This document shows positions 53,900 to 63,460 of a stretch of DNA of 64,000 bases, piece by piece; position 1 is the first letter of the stretch, and each line of letters starts with the position of its first letter. The notes beneath the pieces are model-generated. The model was not told where the DNA came from. It made no database searches and was given only the letters and a program-made list of their open reading frames with translations. Source of the stretch: Ceratothoa steindachneri (Eukaryota > Arthropoda > Malacostraca > Isopoda > Cymothoidae); contig OZ018326.1 of NCBI GenBank assembly GCA_963969495.1, positions 153,140,306 through 153,204,305 on the forward strand, in the 5' to 3' direction. Position numbers and translations under genes: made by a program.

Positions 53900-56313
53900 G
53901 GGCATATTCCTTCACTAGAATTGTCGTGGACTCTGGGTAAACTGGGCGGAGCTGTGCAGGCTCGTCTCGTCCCGTTCCCCGTTAGCTATCTTTCTGCAAG
54001 AGACCATGCTAGTCGCGTGCCCCCTGCCCGCCCTCCCGGGGTATAAGGGTCTTGTGACCCCACCACCACGAGATGGCCGGGCTGAGGGATGCGCGGTTTA
54101 CACCCAGCATGATGTTCCGTTCTTCCTTTCATTTTAGATACCTCCTTTCAGGCAGTGGCTTTGCAGCTTCCCATGGATAGGAGGTATACTATCATTTCTG
54201 CGTACATTCCACCGTCAGCTGACTTCGACGCGGGGTGAATTCCGCTGCGTCGTGGTACGGTTGCCGAAGCCCTATCTCTTGCTTGGAGACCTGAACGGCA
54301 GGCATTCTCTCTGGGGGGATTACTCCATAAATCCCAAGGGACAAGTCCTTGCCGATCTGATCGAAGAGCTTGAGATAGGTGTCCTAAATGTGGATGAGTT
54401 TATGCATCACTGCCCGAGAACCGCTTTATTTTCTTGCCTAGATCTATCTTTGTGCTCTTCGGATGCACAGCCTGATTTTGATTGGGGGGTGGTCGATGAC
54501 CTCCATGGTAGTGATCACTTTCCCATTCAAATATTATTTTCAGGGCATCTGCCGCCTGAGAGCCCACCTCGGTGGTGCTTGGCGCGGGCGCGGTGGCCTG
54601 CATTTCAGGAAATGACTGAATTCTCTATCACAGTTGAGGTGTTTAGGTCGGTAGATGAGGCCATGAAGTTGTCCGGCAACCTCATCGCCGCAGGCCTGAC
54701 TACTATTCCCAGAACGTCTGGCCGTTTTGCACACCGACCACTCCCATGGTGGTCGGCCGAGTGTGAGACGGCCCTCAAACAGAAGCGTTATGCCTACATG
54801 CGCTATAAGCGCCGCCCGAACGATTTCACTGTCGGTGATTTTCGTCGGGCTAAGGCTAGGTTCCGGTATATTTCGCAGCACGCCCGCCGCTCTTCTTGGC
54901 GGGCATACGTGTCTTTACTTAACGGGAAGACCCCCCTGGCAGAGATGTGGAAGCGAGTCAAAGGATTCGGGGCAAGTTCTCGCAGGACCCCCCTCCCATT
55001 CTCCAGGAGAATGGGACCGCAATCTCGGACCCCGCGTCCGTGGCGGAATCCTTAGCGACCGCTTTTTCCGCATTCTCTAGCCGTGATGCTGCTCCGCCAG
55101 CATTCAATGCACGTCGTGATGTCGCGGAAGGCCGCCGGCTGGACTTTACCTCTAGAGGCGGAGAACCCTTCAATGACAGGTTTATTGTGAGTGAGTTTCG
55201 CTCCGCTCTTGCTTCGTGCGCGGAGATGCCATTCGCTCTACGCCAGGTACAGTGCATCACTCGCCTGTACGCGCGAGCCCGGCTCCTTCCTCAATCGCCA
55301 ACGGCTCTCACTGCATCCGTAACTGATCTCGACGGTGCCTATCCCGCAGAGAGCGTCCAGTCATACCCTAAGCCCTTTGGGTTTAGGGCCAGGAAACTCC
55401 TTCGAGAGCTAGGTATAGCTCTAAGGCCGGTGGTGCCCCTGGTTCTGCCCAGGACGCCACCCTGGAAGGTACCACATTTGGCTATTTGGGGCCACGCCTC
55501 TGCTCCCAAAGCTTGTACAGCGCTGGGAGTATTGTGTTCGACCTTTTTGAAGCACACCTCGTGTGACTCTGGAACCGTGCTAGTGTATACGGATGGCTGA
55601 AGTCCCAAGAGGGCGTCGGCTTCCACGCCGTATCCCCTCTGTTTGAAGTCAGCGGGGCTCTGCCAGGCGCTGCGTCTTTCTTCACGGCCGAGCTGGTGGC
55701 AATACTCCACTTGGTACGGGAGATTACGCGACGTGCCTGGTTTGGAGACCGGATTGTGATCTATAGCGACTCACAAAGCGCCCTGAGTGCTCTCGGGGCA
55801 TTGGAATCTCCGCATCCCCTGGTTCGCAATATTAGTGACGCCACGGTTTTGGCGAGTTGGGGGGATGTTGAGATTATCTTCTGCTGGGTTCCTGGACATG
55901 TAGGAATTGCGGGGAATGAGGGCGCCAAAGAGTCCGCGAGAACTCTGCGACCGGACCAGCGTTTTGCTCTTCCTCACACCGACTACATGGCAGGAATACG
56001 GGCAGCTCTTCGGACTGCTTGGCAAAGAAGATGGGAGGCGGTTGAAGGGAACTTAAAGTTGCGTGCCATTGCGGGCACACGTGTGACCCATCGCTATTTG
56101 ATGGAGTGCTCGCCTGCGTCGTCCCCCCAGACTGTTCGGCACATTCTTGTTGAATGTCCCAGTCTGGGTGATCTTCGCACACGACACCTGTCCCGGTACC
56201 GGGATGGGCGGGGGCGCTACCGCCTGTCTCTTGTACTCGGGACGAGTGCGTGCACTTTGACTGGTGGACTTGTTGACTTTTTGGGGGAGGCTGGCCTTCT
56301 CCCTTTCATTTAA
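53900..56313 (+). pseudogene. LINE-A ORF2 with RT palm deleted
   Basis: The endonuclease start (53905-54240) is frameshifted. 54252-55055 is open for 267 codons ('YLLLGDLNGRHSLWGDYSIN', 'DLHGSDHFPIQI', then the pre-RT linker). 54947-55600 joins 'EFRSALASCAE' directly to 'MPFALRQVQCITRLYARARL', removing all three RT catalytic motifs. RNase H follows (about 55585 and 55696-56313: 'FTAELVAILHLV', 'IVIYSDSQSALSALGALE', 'WVPGHVGIAGNEGAKES', having lost RAD). The Cys/His motif remains as 'QTVRHILVECPSLGDLR'. The RT deletion makes it incapable of autonomous copying. Confidence 0.85.
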
Positions 56314-56420
56314 CCAGGTTTAACTGTTGTTTTTGTTATTGTTTTGTTATTGTTATTTCTTTTTATTGTTGTTTCCTGTTCAATTTTTTAAAGTAGCCTA
56401 GAACTAGGCTGTTTGTTTAC

Positions 56421-56449
56421 GGCGATTTATGCCTAAGTCAGCAGTCGCC
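56421..56449 (+). other. LINE-A 3' UTR hairpin at a unit junction
   Basis: GGCGATTTATGCC...GGCAGTCGCC-like fold with a few mispairs. It is followed after only 4 bases by a second LINE-A unit starting ACCGGGATGGGC, without a poly-A tail. Confidence 0.65.
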
Positions 56450-56453
56450 AGAT

Positions 56454-56762
56454 ACCGGGATGGGCAGGGTCGCTACCGCCTGTTCCTTGTACTCGGGACG
56501 AGTGCGTGCACATTGTCTGGTGGACTTGTTGACCTTTTGAGGGAGGTCGACCTTCTCCCTATTATTCAACCAGATTGTTGTTTTTTTCCCCTTATAGGTC
56601 ATGCATGCTCCTGCTCGCTTTCTTTTCCCCTTTTTTTGTGTTTGGTTTGGGTTGGTTTTTGTCTTTTTAAATTTGATTTTAATGTAGCTAAGTAATAGGC
56701 AGGTTTTTAATACAGCGACTAATGCCCAAGTAGGCAGTCACCAGATGAGCTCTAAAAAAAAA
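56454..56762 (+). mobile_element. LINE-A 3' fragment joined to the preceding copy
   Basis: It begins inside the last part of ORF2 (ACCGGGATGGGCAGGGTCGC), carries the 'LVLGTSACTLSGGLVDLLRE' tail and the 3' UTR with a variant hairpin (56713-56742), and ends in A9 before the right target duplication at 56763-56776. Confidence 0.85.
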
Positions 56763-57015
56763 TCAAGTTGTTATGCTTCTTGCTCATCCTAAGTGATCTA
56801 TTCCAAATTTTGAGTTTTTAATCTTTGATAAAATAGGCCTGTTTCACTTTTTTAATTAGCTAAAGGGCTCATCTATTTTAATATTTTTATATCTCAAGAA
56901 CTGATTAGAATTTAGTATGGAAAATTTGGGCTAATTATAAATATAAAGCTCACCCTGTTTTATATGACCATTGATTTATGATGAATTGTATCTTAAAAAA
57001 AATTGGTCTCCTCAG

Positions 57016-57196
57016 TTGCGAAAGGAATTTTGTGGAGGAGAAAACACCATAAAAAGAAAAGTCACCAAATGGAAAATATATAATTACTCACAGTGGAATG
57101 GATTTGCTCCCCTAAATGTTTGTGTGCAACACCATGGATTTGAAAACCTAAGCTGTCAAAAGGAAAGTTGCTCAAGAATTACCAGCCTTTTATCAG
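57016..57196 (+). CDS. Host gene exon H (FN3 domain 3, second half)
   Basis: A 181-nt exon with acceptor TCTCCTCAG and donor GTAAGTGC, phase 0 in and 1 out. It encodes 'LRKEFCGGENTIKRKV', 'YSQWNGFAPLNVCVQHHGF', 'ENLSCQKESCSRITSLLSG'. It is the paralogue of exon D: same length, phases, four Cys and NLS sequon. The acceptor and donor are stronger than those of exon D. By analogy the next exon should be an E-type 218-nt exon, which I could not find before 64000. Confidence 0.85.
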
Positions 57197-58636
57197 GTAA
57201 GTGCTACATCTTGAATTATACTGGATATTTTAATAGGAGCATTCTTCTTTATTAGTGGTGATTCATAGAGTATGTTTTAAGCCCTACAAAAAGTGATTGT
57301 AGCCCACCCCATTTGAGACAAACAAGGTATTCCAGATCAGATAAATAATAAACTCAAATTTGGGCATATGAACAGTTACTTTAATATTGTTCACATTGCC
57401 TTTACCATTAATAGCTATCTTCATTCTACATGCTGTCATGAAAATTTTCATAATTAAGGAACACACCTTTTGACCCAAACGTAATTTACTCTCTGATTCC
57501 CACAGAGGGGTACCCTGTGTAGCTTGGTACATTTGGTACCTGGAGGAGCTGCATTTCCTCTTGGCCTGAGTGCACATTAGGGAAGCCTCATCACTAAGTT
57601 GACTTGAACTCACACAGGGCCTGGGGAAGTTGTTGGTATGCTTCCTCCTCACTCTCTCTCTTTTTTTTTTTTTACTCTTGGATTATCCTCTCAGACTTTT
57701 TCTGATCTGCACTTGGTCCCAGGAAAAACAGTTCTGTCTTGGACCAACTGCAAATTAGGGAAGTCCTGCCACTGAGTTGAACTGTACTCTGATACAGCCT
57801 AGGGAATTTGCGGGTGCACTTAGTCCTCTTTCCCTGTCACTGGTACTGTATTATTTTCTTTTACTCTACTATGCTCTCAACCTTATGCCTAGGTTTAAGG
57901 ATATGACCAGCTACCATGCTGTGTCAGAAGAGAGCTATGCAATTAATGGGAAGATGGGTTTTTGCCCCAATTACCTTGTGTGTGTAATGGGCTGACCACC
58001 TCCCTGCTGCGGTTCTCAGGTGCATAAGGCTCTACTGCTTATGGCTGGCAGGCTTCATTGCGTTGTTTTTATGCCAGGTCAATGAAAAGTTCTGCTCCTG
58101 TCTCTAGGTTTGCCACAGCAGGTCTTCAGATCTTGGCTGTCCTGTCACTGATTAGTATGACATATTAAGAAAATCCACCCTATTACCCTACATCTTTGGT
58201 TGCTTAGTTAGAGCTGTAACCCTTAGGTCATTGGACAACTTCTGGTCAGTGTGAATGGCTGCACTGGGTGCAAACCATTCTTTTAAGCACCCAGCCAAGA
58301 ACATGGCAAGACAGAGGATGCTCTGCCCCGCTTATTGCTCTCCTCCCTTGCAGTGAGTGTCCAGGGACTTGTGCAATCAAATCCAATCCCTTTAGAAGAG
58401 TAAACGGAGGCATTGTCCTCCTAGCCCTTGCCACAATACCTTGTCAATCTGAGGTTTGTCACTTTGATGTGTGGTTCATCACTTTGATCAGTTTTGTTAT
58501 GCATCTACAATTTCATGAATAAAGATTAGTTACTGTCATGCTACTATGAAGGGGAGAGAATTATCTAAATATGAAAAGATAGAATATTGTGCTGTACTTG
58601 CACAGTTGAATTGGATCGCCACTTATACAAGGCTTG
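57197..58636 (+). other. Intronic or intergenic stretch with a 178-bp tandem duplication
   Basis: Two imperfect units, about 57535-57712 and 57713-57890, share GCA.ATTAGGGAAG, AGTTGA.CTG/TACTC and CAGCCT/GGCCTAGGGAA landmarks 178 bp apart. 57284-57480 and 57900-58500 contain no convincing exon or transposon domain. The 72- and 84-codon ORFs there look accidental. Confidence 0.55.
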
Positions 58637-58974
58637 ACATTGCCCTTGTCCCTTGTTGTACTTGGGACTCATTCATGCACACAGACTTGTGGACTATATG
58701 ACTTTTTGGGAGGAGGCTGGCCTCCCCCATTTTATTGATTGTTTGTTGTAAGTCTCGTGTTCCTGTACCGGGGGGGAGGGGGCTACCCTGATGCCAGAGT
58801 GCAGTTCCTTTTTCCCTTTTTGCTTTTTGTTTTTTTTAGCCTTTGTCCTTTTTATTGTTGTTATTTACTACATAGTTATTTTTTTTTAATATAGCCTAAT
58901 AGTAGGTTGTGGTGAGTACTGCAACTTTTCCCCTAGTAGGCATTCGCCAGATGGGCTCCTAAAAAAAAAGACAT
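58637..58974 (+). pseudogene. LINE-A 3' fragment
   Basis: It begins in the ORF2 tail (TTGTACTTGGGACTCATTCA), contains GACTTTTTGGGAGGAGGCTG, the 3' UTR AGCCTAATAGTAGG at 58892, and a decayed hairpin (58922-58950), and ends in A9 at 58962-58970. It is 5'-truncated and abuts a Copia fragment. Confidence 0.75.
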
Positions 58975-59299
58975 TGCCTTTGAAACTTGTGATTTGAGCA
59001 TATCTCATGCTAAAGCTACCATTGGAGATTCACTAAGGCTGAACAAACTAATTTCATATCTTACATCTGACTATATGAAGATTAATTATCTTTTTTTGCC
59101 CTCCATTGAGTCCTGTATGTTAGAATGCTATTCAGATGCATTGTTTGTGAATCTCTCAGATGCTGGCTCTCATGGGGGCTGCATCACTTTCTTGTAGATT
59201 CTACTGGCAGTCAGTATCCTGTATACTAGCAGACAAAGAAAGTGCATCGAATTGTGAAATCCACTCTTGTTGTTGAAACCATGGCCCTTCTGGATTGCT
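58975..59299 (+). pseudogene. Copia-type pol fragment (RNase H)
   Basis: The frame from 58994 reads 'MSISHAKATIGDSLRLNKLI', later 'LECYSDALFVNLSDAGSHGG' and a stop at 59195. After a frameshift it continues towards the 'STLAAET' region (near 59270). YSDA is the first catalytic motif of Copia RNase H, and the order of motifs fits Copia elements common in crustaceans (GalEA-like). It is cut by LINE-A on both sides. Confidence 0.65.
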
Positions 59300-59568
59300 C
59301 CCGTAAGGGACGCAACGATTTGGCATCCTGGCTGCCGTGCTGACGGGACTCAGCACTCCGCCTGACCCCAGTTTAGCCTCTTCGCCTTCTTTCAGACACC
59401 CTTTATTTCTCCCTTACTTCCTTACTTTCCCTAAAACCTCTCCCACAACTTTCTCTGGTTGTCCTCTATTTTCACAGTGTAGATGGTGACCTTCTTCCCA
59501 GCCAACTATCCCGGATCGGGGCTGAGGGGGGAGGGGACAATGTTCCCTCACCCTTGAGCTCCGGTCTC
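59300..59568 (+). mobile_element. LINE-A 5' UTR fragment, first of a stack
   Basis: The 5' terminus TAAGGGACGCAACGATTTGG is at 59304. Only about 265 bp follow (to CTCCGGTCTCCT) before another LINE-A 5' terminus. Confidence 0.85.
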
Positions 59569-60249
59569 CTCATAAGGGGCGCGGTGATTTGCCATCCTGG
59601 CTGCCGTGCTTACGGGACTCAGCACCCCGTCTGACCCCAGCTTAGTCTCTTCTACCTCATTCAGACACTTGTGTTTCCACACTGTTTCCTCGCTTTTCAT
59701 ACAACCTCTCCAACAACTTTCTCTGGTCAGCCACTAATTTCACAGGGTAGATGCTGACCTTCTTCTCAGCCAACCGTCCCGGATCGGGGCTGAAGGAGGA
59801 TGGGACAATGTTCCCTCACCCCTGAGCTCCGGTTTGGGAGGGTGTTTTTTTAACAACCTGCTTCATCCCCACCAATACCTCCCTCACACCCCTTTTACTT
59901 CTCTCTTCACACACTATCAATTTTACGCCGTGCCTAAGGGGGAGCCGCCATGCTGAAGAGCTGCCAGGTCACCAGGCAGGAGGGATGGCCTTAAATGGGA
60001 GAACCTGGCTCTGCCAGGCCTGTACGCACCCCTTGCAGAGCGGGCTACTGCGACGGGTGATGAACTATTGCATCCTGTAATAAAATGAGGGTCACCATGC
60101 CCACGAGTGAAAACTTAGAAAAACAAAAATCTCTCCCCATTTCCCCTTTAAGAACAATGGAGCCGCCCTCAGGCAGCTCCACAGAGAAAATGGAGGTTCC
60201 CCCTCCCTGTGCTTGAGCAGGCGACCCTCCAAATTTCTCTAACCAGAGC
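59569..60249 (+). mobile_element. LINE-A 5' UTR and ORF1 start, second of a stack
   Basis: The 5' terminus TAAGGGGCGCGGTGATTTGC is at 59573. The 5' UTR continues to the ORF1 ATG region (60159, ATGGAGCCGCCCTCAGGC) and stops at AACCAGAGCCCTG, where a third 5' terminus begins. Confidence 0.85.
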
Positions 60250-60837
60250 CCTGTAAGGGGCGCTGCGATTAGCCATCCTGGCCGCCATGCTGACGGGATC
60301 CAGCACTCTGTCCGGCCCCAGCTTAGCCTCTGTTCCTTCCTTCAGATAGCCTGAATTTCTTCCCTACTTCGTCGCTTTTTATACAACCTCTCCCACAACT
60401 TTCTCTGGTCAGCCTCTAATTTCACAGGGTAGATGCTGACCTTCTTCTCAAGCCAACCGTCCCAGATCGGGGCTTAGGGGGAAGGGGACAACGTTCCCTA
60501 ACCCCTGAGCTCCGGTTCAGGATGTGTTTTTTTTAACAACCTGCTTCATCCCCACCCATACTTTCCTCACATCCCCTTTTCCTCTCCTCTTCACAATATA
60601 TCTTTTTACAACGTGTTCCAGATGGAGTCGCCATGTCGATGGACTGCCAGGCCACCAGGCGGGAGGGGTGGTCCCAAATGGTGGCGCCTGGCTCTGCCAG
60701 GCCTGTAAGCACCTCTTGCAGTGCGGGCAACTGCAAGAGGTGATGAGCTATTGCGTCCCGTGGCAAAAATAGGGTCACCATGCCCATGGATGAATCAATA
60801 AAACCTAAAACCCCTTTAACTCCCCCTTGCTCATCGA

Positions 60838-62466
60838 CGGAGCCGCCCTCGGGCAGCTCCAGCAAAAAAATGGAGGTCCCCTCCCCCTGTGCTTGCACAG
60901 GGGACCCTCCATATTTCTCTAACCGGAGAGGAGGCTTACTCCTCTTCTACACCTACGGGTATAAGAGACTCCCCTTCACTCCATTCTCTGGAGGTGCTTT
61001 CGGGCACCTTCCTGCTTCCAGCGGCAGTCCCCTTCTCTTTCCAAGGGGACTGCCAAGAAAGCCAGCAGGCAACCCATAGCCAACCGCTCCCCATCGAAGC
61101 GTCTCGGTAGGGCAAACCCCCTTAGGGGGGAGAGGGAATCCAGGCCCCTTCGGTCGCTTCCCTCAAATGACCTGCTTAAAGAATTTTAAACTTTGCCGGG
61201 GTCAAGGCCTGTGCCTCCCCACACTGCCAAAGGGACCTGCGATGTCCTGGGAGGGGGTGGCCAACTGGAGGCCCCTCCTGTGATAGACATGGTCCTTGAG
61301 GAACCCCAGCGTCAGACGGTATGGCCTTCCATGGGGCGGGGGGGGGGGATCCGGGTTCGGCGCCAAACACTCAACCCGAATCCGCCCCTATGCAAGGTCC
61401 TCCTCAAACGGCTAGGGTTTCTGAGGTAGTACAAGGAGGGGATGGATCTCCTCCGACTGGTGCCCCTGCGACCACCAGGACCTCCATTTAGGAGACAGAC
61501 CTGGCTGAGGCCGGTCCATCTGGCCTAGGGGCGCTTGCTGGTGGAGGTGAGAAGCGGGTTCATTCCCCGCCTCCTCTCCAAAAAGGAAAAAGACTAAGAA
61601 GACTCGGGGCTCCTCTCCATCCGCGGGGGCTGCGGGGACGGATGGGTCTGCTGCCACTTTGGCAAGTGACCAAGCCAATATTGGCACATCCGGCCCCTTT
61701 GCCCCCCCCCGGCTGCAGAGCCCCTGACTATGACAGAATAAAAGTGCACAGGGCGGAGCCTCTATGACATCGGGGCCCCTGATTCAGAGGTTACCTGGCG
61801 TTTTCGAGCCTGCTGGCTTCAAACGCTTCCTCGTTATTCGCTCCACTGATGGCACCATGTTGTCCAAGGGCAACATTATCCATCAGAGGAGAGGATTAGC
61901 TAGTGCAATTGGTAGAGAGCCGAAGGTGACCCGTTTCTCGGACGTGAGCCTTCTGGCGAATGCGGCGAATCCCGCCGAGGCGGCCAAGATAAGTGCTCTT
62001 CGGACACTTCATGGCACCCCGGTGAGTGTGACGCCGCACTCTACTATGAACTTTGTGAAAGGAGTAGTTTATGCGAGGGAACTCGTTGACTACTCCATTG
62101 AGGACATCACTTTAGAGCTGGCCGACCATGGGGCGGTCAAGGTCGACTGTGTGATGAGAAAACAAGGAGGGGCCTCTAGACCCACCCCTACACTCTTTGT
62201 CACGTTCGACTGTGACAAGCTCCCTGAGTCAGTGCATGTTGGTTTGTACCGCTACTGCGTGAAGGCATTCGTGCCACTGCCGCGGTGGTGCTATTACTGT
62301 AACCGCTTTGGCCTTACAAATCGCTCATGTAGATGTGCAAAGTCGGGGTCACCCGAAGTTTGTGTAAATTTATCCAAGGCCGCACACGATAAGTCTAAAT
62401 CGTGTGTGGCCAAGTGTGTCAATTGCGGAGAGCCGCACCCCGCTTCTTCGAAGCAATGTGGTGCAT
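60838..62466 (+). pseudogene. LINE-A ORF1 (gag-like), best conserved-domain copy
   Basis: ORF1 starts near 60838 (CGGAGCCGCCCTCGGG; the ATG itself is mutated), is frameshifted to about 61700, and is then open from 61764 to 62579. The latter has 'LPGVFEPAGFKRFLVIRSTD', 'HSTMNFVKGVVYARELVDYS', 'TPTLFVTFDCDKLPESVHV'. The first knuckle is degenerate ('CYYCNRFGLTNRSC', His lost), the second has lost a Cys ('CVNLSKAAHDKSKSC'), the third is intact ('CVNCGEPHPASSKQC'). Past 62466 the frame shifts. The domain order is that of I/Jockey-type ORF1 proteins, which package LINE RNA. Confidence 0.85.
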
Positions 62467-62789
62467 TGAGAAGGAAATCCTGGCCGTTCGGGCCCAGGAT
62501 CGACTCTCATTCTGCGAGGCTAAGGACTTGGTCCTGCTCGCCCGGCTCTGCCTGGGACGTCATATGCCTCAATAGTTAGAAAGGCATCCTCTGCTCCTGG
62601 CCCATCCAGGCCAACGAGCACGGTTGTTTCCGCGCCCATTCGGAGCCCTTCTGCGGGCTCTACTCAACCCGGGCGCTTCCCTGGTAAAGCTGGCGGCAAA
62701 AAGGGTTCATACCCAGCCCTGGCTAAAACCAGGGCTCGCCACCTCTTCCCCCACCGTGACCGTTTCCCGTAAGGCGAAACGGTCCACCG

Positions 62790-63460
62790 AGCTAGGCCTG
62801 GAGGGCATATTCCTTGAATGGAATTGCTGTGGACTCCGGGCCAACTGGGAGGAGCTGCGGAGGCAGGTCTCGTCCCGTTCCCCATTAGCTATCTTTTCGC
62901 AGGAGACCATGCTAGGCGCGTGCCCGGTGCCCGCCCTCCAGGGGTATAAGGGTCTTGCGACCCCACCACTGCGGGATGGCTGGGCTGGGGGATGCGCGGT
63001 TTACACCCGGCATGATGTCTCCGTTCTTCCTTTCTCTAGATACCTCCTTTCAGGCAGTGGCTGTGCAGCTGCACCTGGATAGGAGGTATACTATCATTTC
63101 TGCGTACATTCCACCGTCAGCTGACTTCGACGCCTGGGACTTCCGCCTCTTCATGGCACGGTTGCCGAGTTCCTTTCTCTTGCTTGGAGATCTGAACGGC
63201 AGGCATCCTCTCTGGGGAGATTACTCAATAAATCCCAGGGGACAAGTCCTTGCTGATCTGAGTTTACGCATCACTGTCCGAGAACCGCTTTATTTTCTTG
63301 CCTTGACCTATCTTTGTTCTCTTCGGATTCACGTGAAGTTCTCCGGCAACCTCATCGCCGCCGACCTGACTACTATTCCTAGAACGTCTGGCCGTTTTGC
63401 ACTCCGATCACTCCCATGGTGGTCGGCCGAGTGTGAGACGGCCTTCAAACAGAAGCGTTC
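62790..63460 (+). pseudogene. LINE-A ORF2 endonuclease domain, broken
   Basis: It begins 'LGLEGIFLEWNCCGLRANW' at about 62789, with the catalytic 'LAIFSQET' near 62890. 62955-63467 is open ('YTIISAYIPPSADFDAWDF', 'FLLLGDLNGRHPLWGDYSIN'). The downstream SDH motif is deleted: 'FLALTYLCSLRIHVKFSGNL' joins the region before SDH to the region after it. The domain is therefore non-catalytic. Confidence 0.8.

Larger units (their letters stand above)
51445..56453 (+). mobile_element. LINE-A copy in host intron, upstream member of a double insertion
   Basis: The 5' terminus is at 51445-51470 (ACCCATAAGGGGCCCGATGA). 5' UTR, ORF1 and ORF2 follow, and the 3' hairpin is at 56421-56449. Target duplication TCAAATTGTTATGC (51431-51444) is matched at 56763-56776 (one mismatch), beyond a second short LINE-A unit at 56454-56762. 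It is the most complete copy in the window but lacks the RT palm (deletion at about 55226) and parts of the ORF1-ORF2 junction (about 53693). Confidence 0.9.
60250..63460 (+). mobile_element. LINE-A copy, 5' UTR to RT start, third of a stack
   Basis: The 5' terminus TAAGGGGCGCTGCGATTAGC is at 60254. It includes the 5' UTR, ORF1 (from 60838) and the endonuclease up to the linker before RT (CAAACAGAAGCGTTCCCAG), where the fourth 5' terminus begins at 63465. There is a deletion in the endonuclease-linker region near 63260-63335. Confidence 0.85.
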
